Source of the DNA: Spirochaetaceae bacterium
GTDB taxonomy: Bacteria > Spirochaetota > Spirochaetia > Treponematales > Treponemataceae
Assembly (NCBI GenBank): GCA_017453745.1
Contig: JAFTEH010000086.1
Coordinates: 1 to 58,145, forward strand
Reading direction: 5' to 3'
Length of the DNA: 58,145 nt
Positions 16,282-25,058 of this stretch are shown here, in pieces. The translations under genes and the position numbers were made by a program. Under the pieces are notes generated by a model. The model was given only the letters and a program-made list of their open reading frames with translations. It had not been told where the DNA came from and made no database searches. Position 1 is the first letter of the stretch, and each line of letters starts with the position of its first letter.

Positions 16282-17811
16282 TTGTCAGAAAAAAATAGTA
16301 TTGAAATGCGCGGTATAACGAAGCGATTTGGGGCACTGCTTGCAAATGATAATATAGACCTTATGGTTCCTGAAAATCAGGTCTTAGCTTTGTTGGGTGA
16401 AAATGGGGCAGGAAAGTCTACTTTGATGTCTATCCTTTTTGGGCTATACCAACCAGATTCTGGCTCTATTTTTATACGAGGGGAAAAAGTCAAAATAACT
16501 AATCCGAATGATGCAACTCGCTTACGAATTGGTATGGTTCATCAGCACTTTAAGCTCATCCATAACTACACGGTAGCTGAAAACATTATTTTAGGTGCTG
16601 AATCAAAAACAAAAGTGGGAATGTTGGATTTACAAACTGCCGAAAAAAAAGTTGCTGAACTCTCTGACCTCTACGGTTTAAAGGTTAATCCCACTGACAA
16701 AATTGAAGATATTACAGTCGGTATGCAGCAGCGAGTAGAAATTCTAAAGGTTTTATATCGAAATGCTGATATTATTATTTTTGATGAGCCGACAGCGGTG
16801 CTTACCCCACAAGAAATTGATGACCTTATGGACATTATTCGTCGCTTAAAATCCGAAGGTAAAACAATTATTCTTATAACTCATAAGTTGCGAGAAATAA
16901 AAGCTGTTGCAGACCAGTGTACTGTTTTACGGCGCGGAAAAATTATAGGCACTGTACAAGTCGCTGATGTAAATGAAGACCAACTCGCAGAAATGATGGT
17001 GGGGCGTGTTGTCAAGTTTGAAATAGAAAAACAACCACTTAAACTCGGGGCAGAAGTTTTAAAAATCGAAAATCTTAATGTGAGGGATTCTCGTGGCAAT
17101 TTGGCCGTACATGATTTAAGTTTATCAGTTGGTGCTGGCGAAATATTGGGCATTGCGGGGATAGATGGAAACGGGCAACGGGAACTCTTATACGCTTTAG
17201 CAGGAATGATTCCGTGTGAAAGTGGGCGCATTATACTTGACGGTGAGGATATAACATCGCTTTCTATACGAAAGCGCATAGAACGCGGTCTGACTCACAT
17301 ACCTGAAGATAGACAAAAACATGGGCTCGTTGGAGATTTTTCTATTTCGGAAAATGTTGTACTCAAAAATTATTATCTTCCACCTTTTACTAAAAATAAT
17401 ATAGTACTTGACTCAAAAGAAATGGTAAACAGAGCTGAAAAACTTATCAGTGATTTTGATATTCGCTCAAGTGCAGGTAGTGAAACGAAGGCAAAAGATA
17501 TGAGTGGTGGGAATCAGCAAAAGGTGATTGTTGCTCGTGAAATTGATCTTGAAGGTAAACTTTTAGCGATCGCTCAACCAACACGAGGTTTGGATGTTGG
17601 TGCTATTGAATATATCCGAAAGCGTATTTTGCAAGAACGAGATAACGGCTGTGCTGTTTTACTTATTTCGTTTGAACTTGACGAAATTATGAACCTCTGT
17701 GATCGTATCGCAACAATTAGTAAGGGGACGATTATTGGCACCTATAAAGCAGGCGAAGTAACTGAGCGTGAAATCGGTATAATGATGGCAGGTTCTAAAG
17801 CAAAAAGCTAA
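16282..17811 (+). CDS. Duplicated sugar/nucleoside-type ABC transporter ATPase
   Basis: The 509-residue protein has two ABC ATPase halves and matches the ATPase of BmpA/YufO-type (nucleoside, purine or riboflavin) and sugar importers. The first half has Walker A GENGAGKS (about 39-46), the characteristic TVGMQQRVEILK (about 150-161) in place of a classic signature, and Walker B IIIFDEPTAVL. The second half has a degenerate Walker A (GIDGNGQRE) and signature SGGNQQK (about 407). The start is TTG behind a near-perfect ribosome binding site. Unusually, no permease or binding-protein gene adjoins it: upstream is the divergent cyclase, downstream a convergent hydrolase. Confidence 0.88.
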   Translation: MSEKNSIEMRGITKRFGALLANDNIDLMVPENQVLALLGENGAGKSTLMSILFGLYQPDSGSIFIRGEKVKITNPNDATRLRIGMVHQHFKLIHNYTVAENIILGAESKTKVGMLDLQTAEKKVAELSDLYGLKVNPTDKIEDITVGMQQRVEILKVLYRNADIIIFDEPTAVLTPQEIDDLMDIIRRLKSEGKTIILITHKLREIKAVADQCTVLRRGKIIGTVQVADVNEDQLAEMMVGRVVKFEIEKQPLKLGAEVLKIENLNVRDSRGNLAVHDLSLSVGAGEILGIAGIDGNGQRELLYALAGMIPCESGRIILDGEDITSLSIRKRIERGLTHIPEDRQKHGLVGDFSISENVVLKNYYLPPFTKNNIVLDSKEMVNRAEKLISDFDIRSSAGSETKAKDMSGGNQQKVIVAREIDLEGKLLAIAQPTRGLDVGAIEYIRKRILQERDNGCAVLLISFELDEIMNLCDRIATISKGTIIGTYKAGEVTEREIGIMMAGSKAKS

Positions 17812-17967
17812 GCTAAAAACAAACTGAGTTAAAATATGCGATTGGTGTAGCATAAAACGCTTTTATAGCAAAATACCAATACACTTTTTATAAGCAAGGT
17901 TCGGCTTGCGCATTACCTGTGCGTTGTTGCTGAATCTTGCTCGGTGTTTTGGCTTGGCGAAATTGTT

Positions 17968-19410
17968 TTATAACTTTTCTATAAGCATAGAACATGTTCC
18001 CGATGGTATGGGTAGGCGCTTGAACTTACCTTGATCTAAAATGTTGATAGTAAAGTAATATAACTTTTCATTTTCGATTTTGATTTCCCATCCGCGAATA
18101 GTTTGTTTTGTAACTATCCTGCGAATCATATTTTTTTTGAGACTCAAGTTTTGAATACCCATTTCTTCAATGCTTGCAATAACCCAATCGATTGTTTTTC
18201 GGGGTAAACTGATTTCAAGTCCAAGAACATTTTCTATCATCAATGCAATCGTACTCAAGCCCTCAGTAAGCATATAGTCGTTGCGCGGAAACCAATTATG
18301 TCGTTGCCAAAGGGCCGGACCTTCTTTTATCGGATTATAGGCTTCCCAAAAAGCAATCGATTCCTTTGGAACTTGTCCCTTTTCGCTTGGGGAAATTGTT
18401 TCAAGTACATAATAAATATGCCGAATGCTATACTCACGCGCAAGTTCAAAGTACTTATACTTTTGAAGCCCCTTAATAACCATATAGTTTAACTCTGGAA
18501 AAACGCTACCGCAGTATCCATTTCCCTTGTCACTAAAAGTCGGTTCTGAAATTGCTAAACTCGGAAATGGGTGTTCGCTCCCAAAATAGGCAGGATCAGA
18601 TAAATATTCCACGAGAATTTCTGTTTTTTCTTCGTTAGGGATTTCGGCAATCATAGTCCAGTACGAAAAAATTGTTTTTACATGCAAAAAATTAAAATGT
18701 TCATCGAGATCGTAGTAAAACTTTGTTTCAGGATCCCACATTTTTTCGTTTATTTTTGTTTTAATGCTAAAGTATAGTTTTTTATACTTAAACTGAATAT
18801 CTTTTTCGTTGAGTAAATCTGCAATTTCAGAAAGATATAACGCATTTAGAGCAACGCAGGCGTTAAAGTCTATTGGGAATTTTACATTTTTTCGTGGACT
18901 ATTCCCTATGTTCATGCTTGTTACAGGAGCGCTAAATAAGCCTGATGAGTCACGAAAGTTGTGTACAATCCACATTAAGTGGTTTTCCAAAATCGGCAAT
19001 ACTTCTTTTAAGCGTTTTTTATTTGCTGTTTTATGGTAGATATTATATTCTATCCAAGCGAAAATAGGGATTCCGATGCCTTCCGGATTTTCCTTTGTAA
19101 TAATTGGCTCGCCCGTTTCAAGATTATATTTTGAACGGATTGCTCCTGTCGCTTCTTGTTTTTTGTAAAAATAATCTATGTTTGTTTCAGCAATGTAGTT
19201 TCGATTTGAGTACACTAAAAAAAATGTAGAAAAAAGTGAAGCGTATTGTTCTATAAATCTTCCTTCTTGCATTGGATAAAAGAAAAACTTTTGGTCGAGC
19301 CCTTGTTTAATGGGTTGCCAATAGTTTTCGATATGTCGCCATGTGCGCTCATAAATGTCAATAAAATCCTGATCGTAAAAATAGATTTGCGGAAAAACTC
19401 GTCTTGTCAA
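17968..19410 (-). CDS. GH63/trehalase-like glycoside hydrolase
   Basis: The 480-residue protein resembles the (alpha/alpha)6-barrel hydrolases grouped as MGH1-like/GH63/GH37. Visible motifs are FRDSSGLF (about 152-159), PIDFNACVALNALYLSEIA (about 179-197), KMWDPETKFYYD and, near the C-terminal part of the barrel, FWEAYNPIKEGPALWQ followed by HNWF. The substrate is probably an alpha-glucoside or mannosyl oligosaccharide but cannot be fixed by eye. There is no signal peptide, so it should be cytoplasmic. The start is a TTG (19410) with GAGG about 6 nt upstream; no other start fits better. It has no operon partner. Confidence 0.78.
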   Translation of the reverse strand: MTRRVFPQIYFYDQDFIDIYERTWRHIENYWQPIKQGLDQKFFFYPMQEGRFIEQYASLFSTFFLVYSNRNYIAETNIDYFYKKQEATGAIRSKYNLETGEPIITKENPEGIGIPIFAWIEYNIYHKTANKKRLKEVLPILENHLMWIVHNFRDSSGLFSAPVTSMNIGNSPRKNVKFPIDFNACVALNALYLSEIADLLNEKDIQFKYKKLYFSIKTKINEKMWDPETKFYYDLDEHFNFLHVKTIFSYWTMIAEIPNEEKTEILVEYLSDPAYFGSEHPFPSLAISEPTFSDKGNGYCGSVFPELNYMVIKGLQKYKYFELAREYSIRHIYYVLETISPSEKGQVPKESIAFWEAYNPIKEGPALWQRHNWFPRNDYMLTEGLSTIALMIENVLGLEISLPRKTIDWVIASIEEMGIQNLSLKKNMIRRIVTKQTIRGWEIKIENEKLYYFTINILDQGKFKRLPIPSGTCSMLIEKL

Positions 19411-19440
19411 ATGTGCCTCACGAATATAATTTGCATACCG

Positions 19441-19995
19441 CTAAATAATGGTGGTATGTAACAAAACATTCAACCATCTTTAGAGGTCTTTAATAAACTA
19501 AGTGTACTAAGCGCTCTAGCCTCGATTATACTGCATGCATACTGTGCATACCCATAAGCAATCTTATCGGCAAAAGTGGCAAAATCTTTAAAACCAGCCT
19601 TAGAAATACCAAAACACAACGCTGGTCAAGTTATATACTAACACCATTCTGGTACAGTACCAGATAATGAAACGGCCATATCGCACTACTGCACACAAAT
19701 AACAGATACCTCATTGCTTTCATTGAGGTTGCCAATTTTCCCCGTTTAAGAAAATGCACTTTCCAAAAAGTAAAACGGTATGTTATGTTTCGTAGTATTT
19801 TTTTTAACTGCATGTCAACTGCATAGTTTGCATTTTCTCATAAGGTAAATAAAATACCGAAAAAAGTCAAGGTTTTTCACCAAAATCTGAGTATTGTTTG
19901 CTCTTTTTGCAACTACAAAACAAGTTTGTAAAAAGCATTAAGGCAACTCATACACAACATGACTTATGAGTACGAGATAAATTTATTTAAAAAGC
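19441..19995. other. Gene-free spacer between hydrolase and rpmB
   Basis: Nothing firm is coded here. On the minus strand TTGACT near 19870 with a downstream TACCTT resembles a promoter, and a 60-codon frame (19631-19813) follows, but it has no ribosome binding site and no recognisable sequence. A half-arm of the dispersed repeat (TTTAGAGGT) lies at about 19490. Confidence 0.35.
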
Positions 19996-20057
19996 AAAAA
20001 ACTTTCCTTGTCAATGGGCTCATACATATAAGTGTCAAACCCAAAGGAAAGTTTTTT
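19996..20057 (-). terminator. Terminator of the tRNA-Asn/rpmB transcript
   Basis: AAAAAACTTTCCTT (19996-20009) pairs perfectly with AAGGAAAGTTTTTT (20044-20057) over 14 bp. On the minus strand it lies 17 nt after the rpmB stop codon and ends in a T-run, a textbook intrinsic terminator with a 34-nt loop. Confidence 0.85.
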
Positions 20058-20073
20058 AAGATAAATGGCAAAA

Positions 20074-20265
20074 CTAGACTTTCTTTACCAAATAGCCACT
20101 TCGCAAACAACGAGTGCAAATCTTTACTGTCATAACCGTCCCACCAAGTTCGGTTTTCATTTTAAGAAGATTTGGCTTCCATACTCGTTTTGTATGGTGT
20201 TTAGACTTACTCACCTTGTTGCCACTCGAATTGCCTTTTCCGCAAATTTCACATACCATTGACAT
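20074..20265 (-). CDS. rpmB: 50S ribosomal protein L28
   Basis: The 63-residue basic protein is L28 of the large ribosomal subunit. It opens MSMVCEICGKGNSSGNKVS and shows KHHTKRVWKPNL (about 23-34) and VKICTRCLRSG (about 47-57). The pairs CEIC and CTRC make it the zinc-binding form, like the L32 in this window. GAGGTG lies 6 nt before the ATG and only 4 nt from the 3' end of tRNA-Asn, so the ribosome binding site is directly joined to the tRNA. Transcription from the tRNA promoter is the only obvious source for this gene. Confidence 0.95.
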   Translation of the reverse strand: MSMVCEICGKGNSSGNKVSKSKHHTKRVWKPNLLKMKTELGGTVMTVKICTRCLRSGYLVKKV

Positions 20266-20281
20266 TGTAACACCTCGTTTT

Positions 20282-20354
20282 CTCCCCCGCGCGGATTTGA
20301 ACCACGGACCCAGTGGTTAACAGCCACTTGCTCTGCCGACTGAGCTACAGGGGA
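20282..20354 (-). tRNA. tRNA-Asn (anticodon GUU)
   Basis: The minus strand folds into a complete cloverleaf: acceptor TCCCCTG with CGGGGGA (one T-G wobble), D-arm GCTC/GAGC, anticodon stem AGTGG/CCACT with loop CTGTTAA (anticodon GTT), and T-arm CGTGG/CCGCG closing the loop TTCAAAT. The discriminator is G, as expected for tRNA-Asn. CCA is not encoded. rpmB begins 16 nt downstream. Confidence 0.97.
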
Positions 20355-20386
20355 TTGTTTTACTAGAAATCTAGCACTTGCGATGT

Positions 20387-20414
20387 ATTATATGAATTTT
20401 GTTTTTTTTGTCAA
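20387..20414 (-). promoter_or_regulatory. Consensus promoter of tRNA-Asn-rpmB
   Basis: On the minus strand a perfect TTGACA (20414-20409) and a perfect TATAAT (20392-20387) are 16 nt apart, 32 nt before the tRNA. It is the best promoter in the window. Confidence 0.85.
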
Positions 20415-20429
20415 TAGAAATTTAAGCAT

Positions 20430-20704
20430 TTTTTGCTTTTTTCCTTAGCTTTTTTATTAAGGGACCCCAAAAATAAAAATATAGATGTTTCATTGTCTAT
20501 TACTGTTTTTAGAACACCTCTGAACAGGCGATGTTTAGACCTCTGCAATTTTATGGTTCCAAAACTCAATGAATTTCTATCAAGCAGAAACTCACCGTTT
20601 ATACAGATTTTTAAATTTTTTGACTTTTGAGAACTACGCCAAAAAATGAAGGACACTTCTAAAAAATCAAAATTTAAAAAGTTTTTAGAGGTTCCCTGAA
20701 AATA
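20430..20704. other. Spacer with a dispersed hairpin copy
   Basis: No convincing gene. A short copy of the dispersed hairpin lies at about 20652-20697: ACTTCTAAAAAA pairs with TTTTTAGAGGT around a small A/T-rich loop. Further AACACCTCTGAA and TTTAGACCTCT fragments lie near 20510-20545. Overlapping frames on both strands (about 65-81 codons) lack ribosome binding sites. Confidence 0.5.
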
Positions 20705-20733
20705 TTGAATATTTTTATCAAATAATCTATACT
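20705..20733 (+). promoter_or_regulatory. Promoter of the small outer-membrane protein
   Basis: TTGAAT (20705-20710) and TATACT (20728-20733) are 17 nt apart. AAGAGG (20741-20746) is the ribosome binding site. Confidence 0.7.
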
Positions 20734-20752
20734 TTGTAGTAAGAGGTTATCT

Positions 20753-21370
20753 ATGAAAAAAATTACGATTCTTTTATGTCTTTTGTTTTTGTCGTCTTCT
20801 GGCTTATTTGCTCGCAATATCGGTCTAAATATTGATATTGGTGCGCAATATAACAATCACCAACTTCATGAATTTCAAACAGGGATAAACGGTTTTAATG
20901 TCCATCATATTCTTTCAAAGCACATGGGTGGTTTTCATCTTGATATAAGCTATGTGTTGGGAAAAAATTGGTCTATCTTTTTGGATACCGCATTTTCGTT
21001 TAACAAAACCTTTGTTAATGATAGTCTTTTGGGCTTTGGGTATACATTCCCCGTAAAACGATATTTTGATATTTTTTTTGGTTTAGGCTTTGGATTTGGT
21101 GGTTCTCTATTCTCCTATAAGCTAGCAGCAACATCCGTTTCCGATACAGCAGCATACATAGGTGCTGGTTTTGAGCTAAAAGGTCTTTTAATGTTTAGTG
21201 ATCATGTCGGTTTTTACTTTGGAGTACAGGATAATATGTATGCCGCTGTAAGTGGAAAACACAAAACGGTTACAGGAAATGTAAAAACAGAAGTCTCACG
21301 CTCAAAGAGTGATTTGCCCGATATGGTAAATTCTCTTTTACTAAAAGCAGGTCTGAGAATTGCTCTGTAG
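20753..21370 (+). CDS. Small predicted outer-membrane beta-barrel protein
   Basis: I do not recognise a named family. The 205-residue product has a signal peptide (about residues 1-20: KK, a hydrophobic core, then GLFA-R as cleavage region). The mature part is built of alternating short beta-strands rich in Gly, Phe and Tyr (LNIDIGAQYN, FGYTFPVKRYFDIFFGLGFG, FGVQDNMYAAVS) and ends KAGLRIAL, with the periodic pattern of an 8-stranded barrel. It has its own promoter and ribosome binding site. Outer-membrane location is inferred from this pattern only. Confidence 0.65.
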   Translation: MKKITILLCLLFLSSSGLFARNIGLNIDIGAQYNNHQLHEFQTGINGFNVHHILSKHMGGFHLDISYVLGKNWSIFLDTAFSFNKTFVNDSLLGFGYTFPVKRYFDIFFGLGFGFGGSLFSYKLAATSVSDTAAYIGAGFELKGLLMFSDHVGFYFGVQDNMYAAVSGKHKTVTGNVKTEVSRSKSDLPDMVNSLLLKAGLRIAL

Positions 21371-21380
21371 GCTGAGGCTG

Positions 21381-21408
21381 TTGACCTTTTTTAAAAAAAA
21401 ACTATACT
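21381..21408 (+). promoter_or_regulatory. rpsU promoter
   Basis: TTGACC (21381-21386) and TATACT (21403-21408) are 16 nt apart with a T-tract/A-tract spacer. It is nearly identical to the promoter of the PUR-domain gene (32272-32299). Confidence 0.75.
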
Positions 21409-21453
21409 CTCCAAACACGAACCAAGTTTGGCGTGAAGAGAGGTGAAAAGATA

Positions 21454-21657
21454 ATGGCATTTGTTTCAGTCGAAGAAACTGAAAATTTAGAAAAAGCCTT
21501 AAAGCGGTTTAAGCGACAGGTAGAAAAAGAAGGTATTATTCGTGAATGGAAAAAACGAGCCTATTACGAAAAGCCATCTACTATTCGTAACCGAAAGGAA
21601 AAAGCTTTGCGCCGCAAGTTGATGAAAAAAACGCGCAAAAATTCTAAAAATTATTAA
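21454..21657 (+). CDS. rpsU: 30S ribosomal protein S21
   Basis: S21 is a small, very basic protein of the 30S subunit involved in mRNA start-site recognition. The 67-residue product shows the family pattern [16 protein letters not shown] (about 5-20), [16 protein letters not shown] (about 26-41) and a basic tail [10 protein letters not shown]. It starts at 21454 with GAGAGGTG upstream and has its own promoter and terminator, so it is a single-gene unit. Confidence 0.96.
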   Translation: MAFVSVEETENLEKALKRFKRQVEKEGIIREWKKRAYYEKPSTIRNRKEKALRRKLMKKTRKNSKNY

Positions 21658-21660
21658 CAG

Positions 21661-21703
21661 AAAAAGGCTGTTCTTCGTAAAGTTTTTGAAGAACAGCCTT
21701 TTT
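21661..21703. terminator. Bidirectional terminator, rpsU and OmpA-like gene
   Basis: A 16-bp perfect stem (21661-21676 with 21688-21703) is flanked by A-run and T-run. It lies 3 nt after rpsU and 43 nt past the end of the convergent OmpA-like gene. Confidence 0.88.
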
Positions 21704-21746
21704 TTCTATCTCTCACTATATCGACAATCGTATCTAAAGAGCGACA

Positions 21747-22985
21747 CTACTTATCTATAATCGTAATTTCGACACGGCGGTTTTTTGCACGATTTTCTTC
21801 GGTATCATTCGGGGCAACGGGGCGATCTGCTCCAAAGCCTTGCGTAAAGACGCGGTGGTCTTCACGCACTCCCTTTTGTATCAAATACTGTGCTACGGCA
21901 TTTGCACGCTCAAGCGAGAGCCTATCTCTGCCTTCTTTTGTACCTGCAAGCGCTGTATGCCCAGTGATGAGCAAATCACGCTCGGCATATTCTTGTAAAA
22001 CAAGAGCGAGTTTATCTAACTTTTCAAGTTCACTCGGTAAAAGAATTGCAGAATCTGGGGTAAATTGTATGTTTTCGATACTTATTGTAACACCTTCGTC
22101 TGTTTCTTTAACTTGGATATTGCTTAACCCGAGCTCATCAATTTTGCGGTTTACATCATCTACCGTTTTCTTTTTGTCAAGCGTTTTTAAGTCAGTTATA
22201 ACGGCATGAGCGATTCCTACGAAGTCGCAGACATCCCCGGTATTTAAAATAAGCCTAATATTAAATTCTTCATCATACATACGCAAATTTCCTATTTCCA
22301 CATCCCAGTACAGATTTTGCTTTGATGTACCGAGTGTTTTCACGGGAAATAGTTGGGTGCTCGGGTAGTGTTTTCTAACGAGTTCAGTAGGTAACTCGTA
22401 TATGAGATGATATTCAGCCGTTATTAATTGTAGGTTATATCCGTCTTTAACGGTAGGACCTTTGTATGTGTATGTAACAGTAAAAGGCACAATGTATGGA
22501 TCTTTTAAGCCGAAAACATCTCTAAAATCATGGGCTTCATGACCATCGCCCGTCCAGGTATCACCAATAGCTAAATCGTGTTCAGGAAATACAGGAACAT
22601 TGCGTACAATGGGCATAAAGTATTGGTTGCTGATTGTATAATTGCCAAATTCATCACGGCGAAATACGCTTGGGTATTGTTTCGACCAATTAAAATTTTC
22701 ACCCTTAGAGTTTTTTTCGCTTGTCATAAATGTGCAGGTAAACAGAGCCGAAGAAGGTTCGTTTTCAGGGCTTTGTACATCTGAAACATCTACGGTAATC
22801 CGATTTGTAATTTCAGCGGTATGTGAAAAAGCCATATTGATATAGACATCTTCTTGTACAAAAGAATTAATCCTATATGTGTCACCTTCGCTAAACGAAA
22901 AGCGAAAAACTTCTGCGTGAAGCGTTGAAAGGGAAAAAATTGCAAAAAGAAATAATTTTTTATAAAAAGATACCTTAGCGTTCAT
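21747..22985 (-). CDS. OmpA-family envelope protein
   Basis: The 412-residue protein has an N-terminal signal peptide (about 1-24, ending STLHA). A long periplasmic domain follows (about 25-285). The C-terminal OmpA peptidoglycan-binding domain (about 300-412) shows ENIQFTPDSAILLPSELEKL, ITGHTALAG and SLERANAVAQYLI, ending NRRVEITIID. It probably tethers the envelope to peptidoglycan. The ATG at 22985 is chosen because it starts the signal peptide; a TTG 27 nt upstream is possible. No strong ribosome binding site is seen. Confidence 0.9.
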   Translation of the reverse strand: MNAKVSFYKKLFLFAIFSLSTLHAEVFRFSFSEGDTYRINSFVQEDVYINMAFSHTAEITNRITVDVSDVQSPENEPSSALFTCTFMTSEKNSKGENFNWSKQYPSVFRRDEFGNYTISNQYFMPIVRNVPVFPEHDLAIGDTWTGDGHEAHDFRDVFGLKDPYIVPFTVTYTYKGPTVKDGYNLQLITAEYHLIYELPTELVRKHYPSTQLFPVKTLGTSKQNLYWDVEIGNLRMYDEEFNIRLILNTGDVCDFVGIAHAVITDLKTLDKKKTVDDVNRKIDELGLSNIQVKETDEGVTISIENIQFTPDSAILLPSELEKLDKLALVLQEYAERDLLITGHTALAGTKEGRDRLSLERANAVAQYLIQKGVREDHRVFTQGFGADRPVAPNDTEENRAKNRRVEITIIDK

Positions 22986-23091
22986 ACTGCTAAAACACTC
23001 ATAAATAAACAAAAATTACAGATGAGCAAAAAAAACTCAAGCCCAACAGTGTAGGCTCGTGTTGTGCTCGCATTACAAAATAACTTTTTGC

Positions 23092-23129
23092 ACTTGTTCG
23101 GTGCGGCGTTACTTGTTCGGCGTAGCGTT
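23092..23129. repeat. Imperfect 19-nt tandem repeat
   Basis: Two copies of 19 nt (23092-23110 and 23111-23129) both begin ACTTGTTCGG and end GCGTT, differing at three positions. They lie just past the end of radA. No function is evident. Confidence 0.6.
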
Positions 23130-23145
23130 AAAATGATGCTTTACA

Positions 23146-24507
23146 TTAATGGGGCTGTTTAGAAAAAGCTTGAGCGATAACTTCTTTCAGTGTAGAAACT
23201 ACTTTTTTTTCAGGTATTTGCGGGGTATCTGCATTTTCTGTATCGCGATTTTCAGCGGCGTATAAGGCTTGTAAGCCTAAACTCGAAGCAATTTTTAGGC
23301 GAGCATTTAGTTTTTTTGCAGGGCGTATTTCGCCAGAAAGACTTATTTCGCCGACATAGCAGGCTCCACTCGGTGGCGTTAAATCGGTACGCGCTGAATA
23401 CAGTGCAATCGCAATGGCAAGGTCCCCAGCATTATCCTTTAGGCGAATACCACCTGCTACATGTATATATATATCTTGGTCTGAAAAGGTAATGCCTATC
23501 CTTTTTTCTAAAACGGCTGCAATTCGACTGATGCGCGCCGCTTCAACCTTATCAGAAAACACGCGACTTACGCTACTTTTTGCTGGTACGGTAAGGGCTT
23601 GCACTTCGACTAAAAAAGCCCTGCTCCCTTCGAGTATCGGAGCAATCGCCGTACCTGGTGGTAGGTTGAGAACCTTGCTACTTATAAACAGCCGTGAAAT
23701 ATCATCAACGGGAATAAGTCCTGTTTCCTGCATTTCAAAAAGCCCGAGTTCGTCAACTGAACCAAAACGGTTTTTAGATGCTCGTAAAAAGCGAATATCT
23801 TCATCGTTGCGCTCAAAAGAAATAACTGTATCGACAAGATGTTCAAGTACTTTCGGTCCCGCTATTGTACCTTCTTTTGTGACATGCGCCGTTAAAAAAA
23901 GAACTGAATCTCGTTGTTTTACCCAGTTGATAAGTTCAAAAGTACAATATTTTAGTTGGTTTATGCTACCTGGAATGGTTCCGGCTTCTTCTGTATAGAG
24001 GGTTTGCACTGAATCAATAATCACAAATATGGGATTTATTTTATTCAAAGCCGCTTCTATATTTTTTAGCTGAGTTGTACATAAAATTTCAATATTGCTC
24101 GTGTTTTGTTTTAGTCTTTCGGCTCGTCCCTTTATCTGCCCCGCTGATTCTTCTCCCGATACATACAGTACTTTTTTTTTGCAAGAACTAGCAACCTGTA
24201 AAAGCAGGGTCGATTTTCCAATGCCTGGCTCGCCACCAATTAAAACGGCACACCGTTTTACTGCTCCGCCACCCAAAACCCTATCAAATTCTAAAATGCC
24301 TGTAGAGAGGCGTTCAGTATCTTGACTTTGAATTGAAGAAAGTAACATCGGAACTGCTTCTTCACTTGTTTGGAATGAGGCTGTTCTCGCATGTTCTGAA
24401 ACTTCTTCAAAGGTATTCCATGCTCCACAGTTGGGGCAATGTCCGAGCCATTTTGGTTGTGTGTAATTACAATTTGAGCATCGAAATGCAACTGTTTTTT
24501 TTGCCAT
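23146..24507 (-). CDS. radA: DNA repair protein RadA
   Basis: RadA/Sms is a RecA-like ATPase that drives branch migration in recombination. The 453-residue protein has an N-terminal C4 zinc finger (CSNCNY and CPNCG, about 10-30), Walker A GGEPGIGKS (about 90-98), the RadA-specific KNRFG motif (about 246-250) and a Lon-protease-like C-terminal domain with GACYVGEISLSGEIRP. The start at 24507 puts the zinc finger at the usual distance; AAAGGA lies about 11 nt upstream. Confidence 0.97.
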   Translation of the reverse strand: MAKKTVAFRCSNCNYTQPKWLGHCPNCGAWNTFEEVSEHARTASFQTSEEAVPMLLSSIQSQDTERLSTGILEFDRVLGGGAVKRCAVLIGGEPGIGKSTLLLQVASSCKKKVLYVSGEESAGQIKGRAERLKQNTSNIEILCTTQLKNIEAALNKINPIFVIIDSVQTLYTEEAGTIPGSINQLKYCTFELINWVKQRDSVLFLTAHVTKEGTIAGPKVLEHLVDTVISFERNDEDIRFLRASKNRFGSVDELGLFEMQETGLIPVDDISRLFISSKVLNLPPGTAIAPILEGSRAFLVEVQALTVPAKSSVSRVFSDKVEAARISRIAAVLEKRIGITFSDQDIYIHVAGGIRLKDNAGDLAIAIALYSARTDLTPPSGACYVGEISLSGEIRPAKKLNARLKIASSLGLQALYAAENRDTENADTPQIPEKKVVSTLKEVIAQAFSKQPH

Positions 24508-24730
24508 AGGTATATAGTTCCTTTTTTTAGGTTCTTGGTCAAGAGCCACGCGGGTTATTGCAAACCTATAGTTTTTTGCTGTAGCTTTGCCAAGTTTTAG
24601 GTTTTGTTGTTTTTGCGTTTTTTCGCTTGTGCTATTATCGGGGAGCGATGGCTTACTAACGGCATCCTGTCTATTCTAAAAATCTAAAAACTCAAGGCGG
24701 TGCATTTTAACTTGATTTATACTAAAGGGC

Positions 24731-24791
24731 ACTTCTAAAAACTGTGATAGGGCAACGAAACATCTCGATGAGCTTTTAGAGGTTCCCTAAA
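24731..24791 (+). repeat. Dispersed hairpin repeat, well-preserved copy
   Basis: Arms CTTCTAAAAACT (24735-24746) and GCTTTTAGAGGTTCCCT (24772-24788) surround a loop with GATAGGGCAACGAAACATCTCGATGAG-type words split over the loop. The orientation is opposite to the 9089 copy. Confidence 0.75.
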
Positions 24792-24892
24792 AGCAAAACA
24801 GTGACGAACTGCTTACAAGTGTGTGTTCGCAATAAAATGAGACCGCACACTCCGAAAGGTGTGTTCACCTATGAGTTCGTCTCTGTTTTGCT
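24792..24892. repeat. Structured element with an 18-bp outer stem
   Basis: AGCAAAACAG (24792-24801) pairs with CTGTTTTGCT (24883-24892) and GACGAACT (24803-24810) with AGTTCGTC (24874-24881), with a single T-T mismatch between. Inside are GTGTG (about 24820) against CGCACAC (24844-24850) and the small hairpin GGTG/CACC (24858-24869). The inner sequence shares GTTCGCAATRAAATGAGA with the spacer at 12542-12559. The rest of 24893-25058 holds nothing I can name. Confidence 0.65.
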
Positions 24893-25058
24893 AAAATGAG
24901 CACGCTAACTTTTACAATGGCGCTCCTAAAAACATTTATGCCTGCTTCAGAAACGCACATCGCATTCTGGAAACTCCGAACTATATCGACAGCATAGCAG
25001 TCAGATAAGTTTTAGAGTTTCCTCAAGTTTCGATTTTTTACTCCCTCATGAGCAAAGC

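Noticed and set aside
19631..19813. 60-codon minus-strand frame with an upstream TTGACT
   Set aside because: No SD, no recognisable sequence and a weak -10; chance frame more likely.
20411..20656. Overlapping 65- and 81-codon frames on opposite strands
   Set aside because: They overlap a tRNA promoter and a hairpin repeat, lack SD sites and show no family features.
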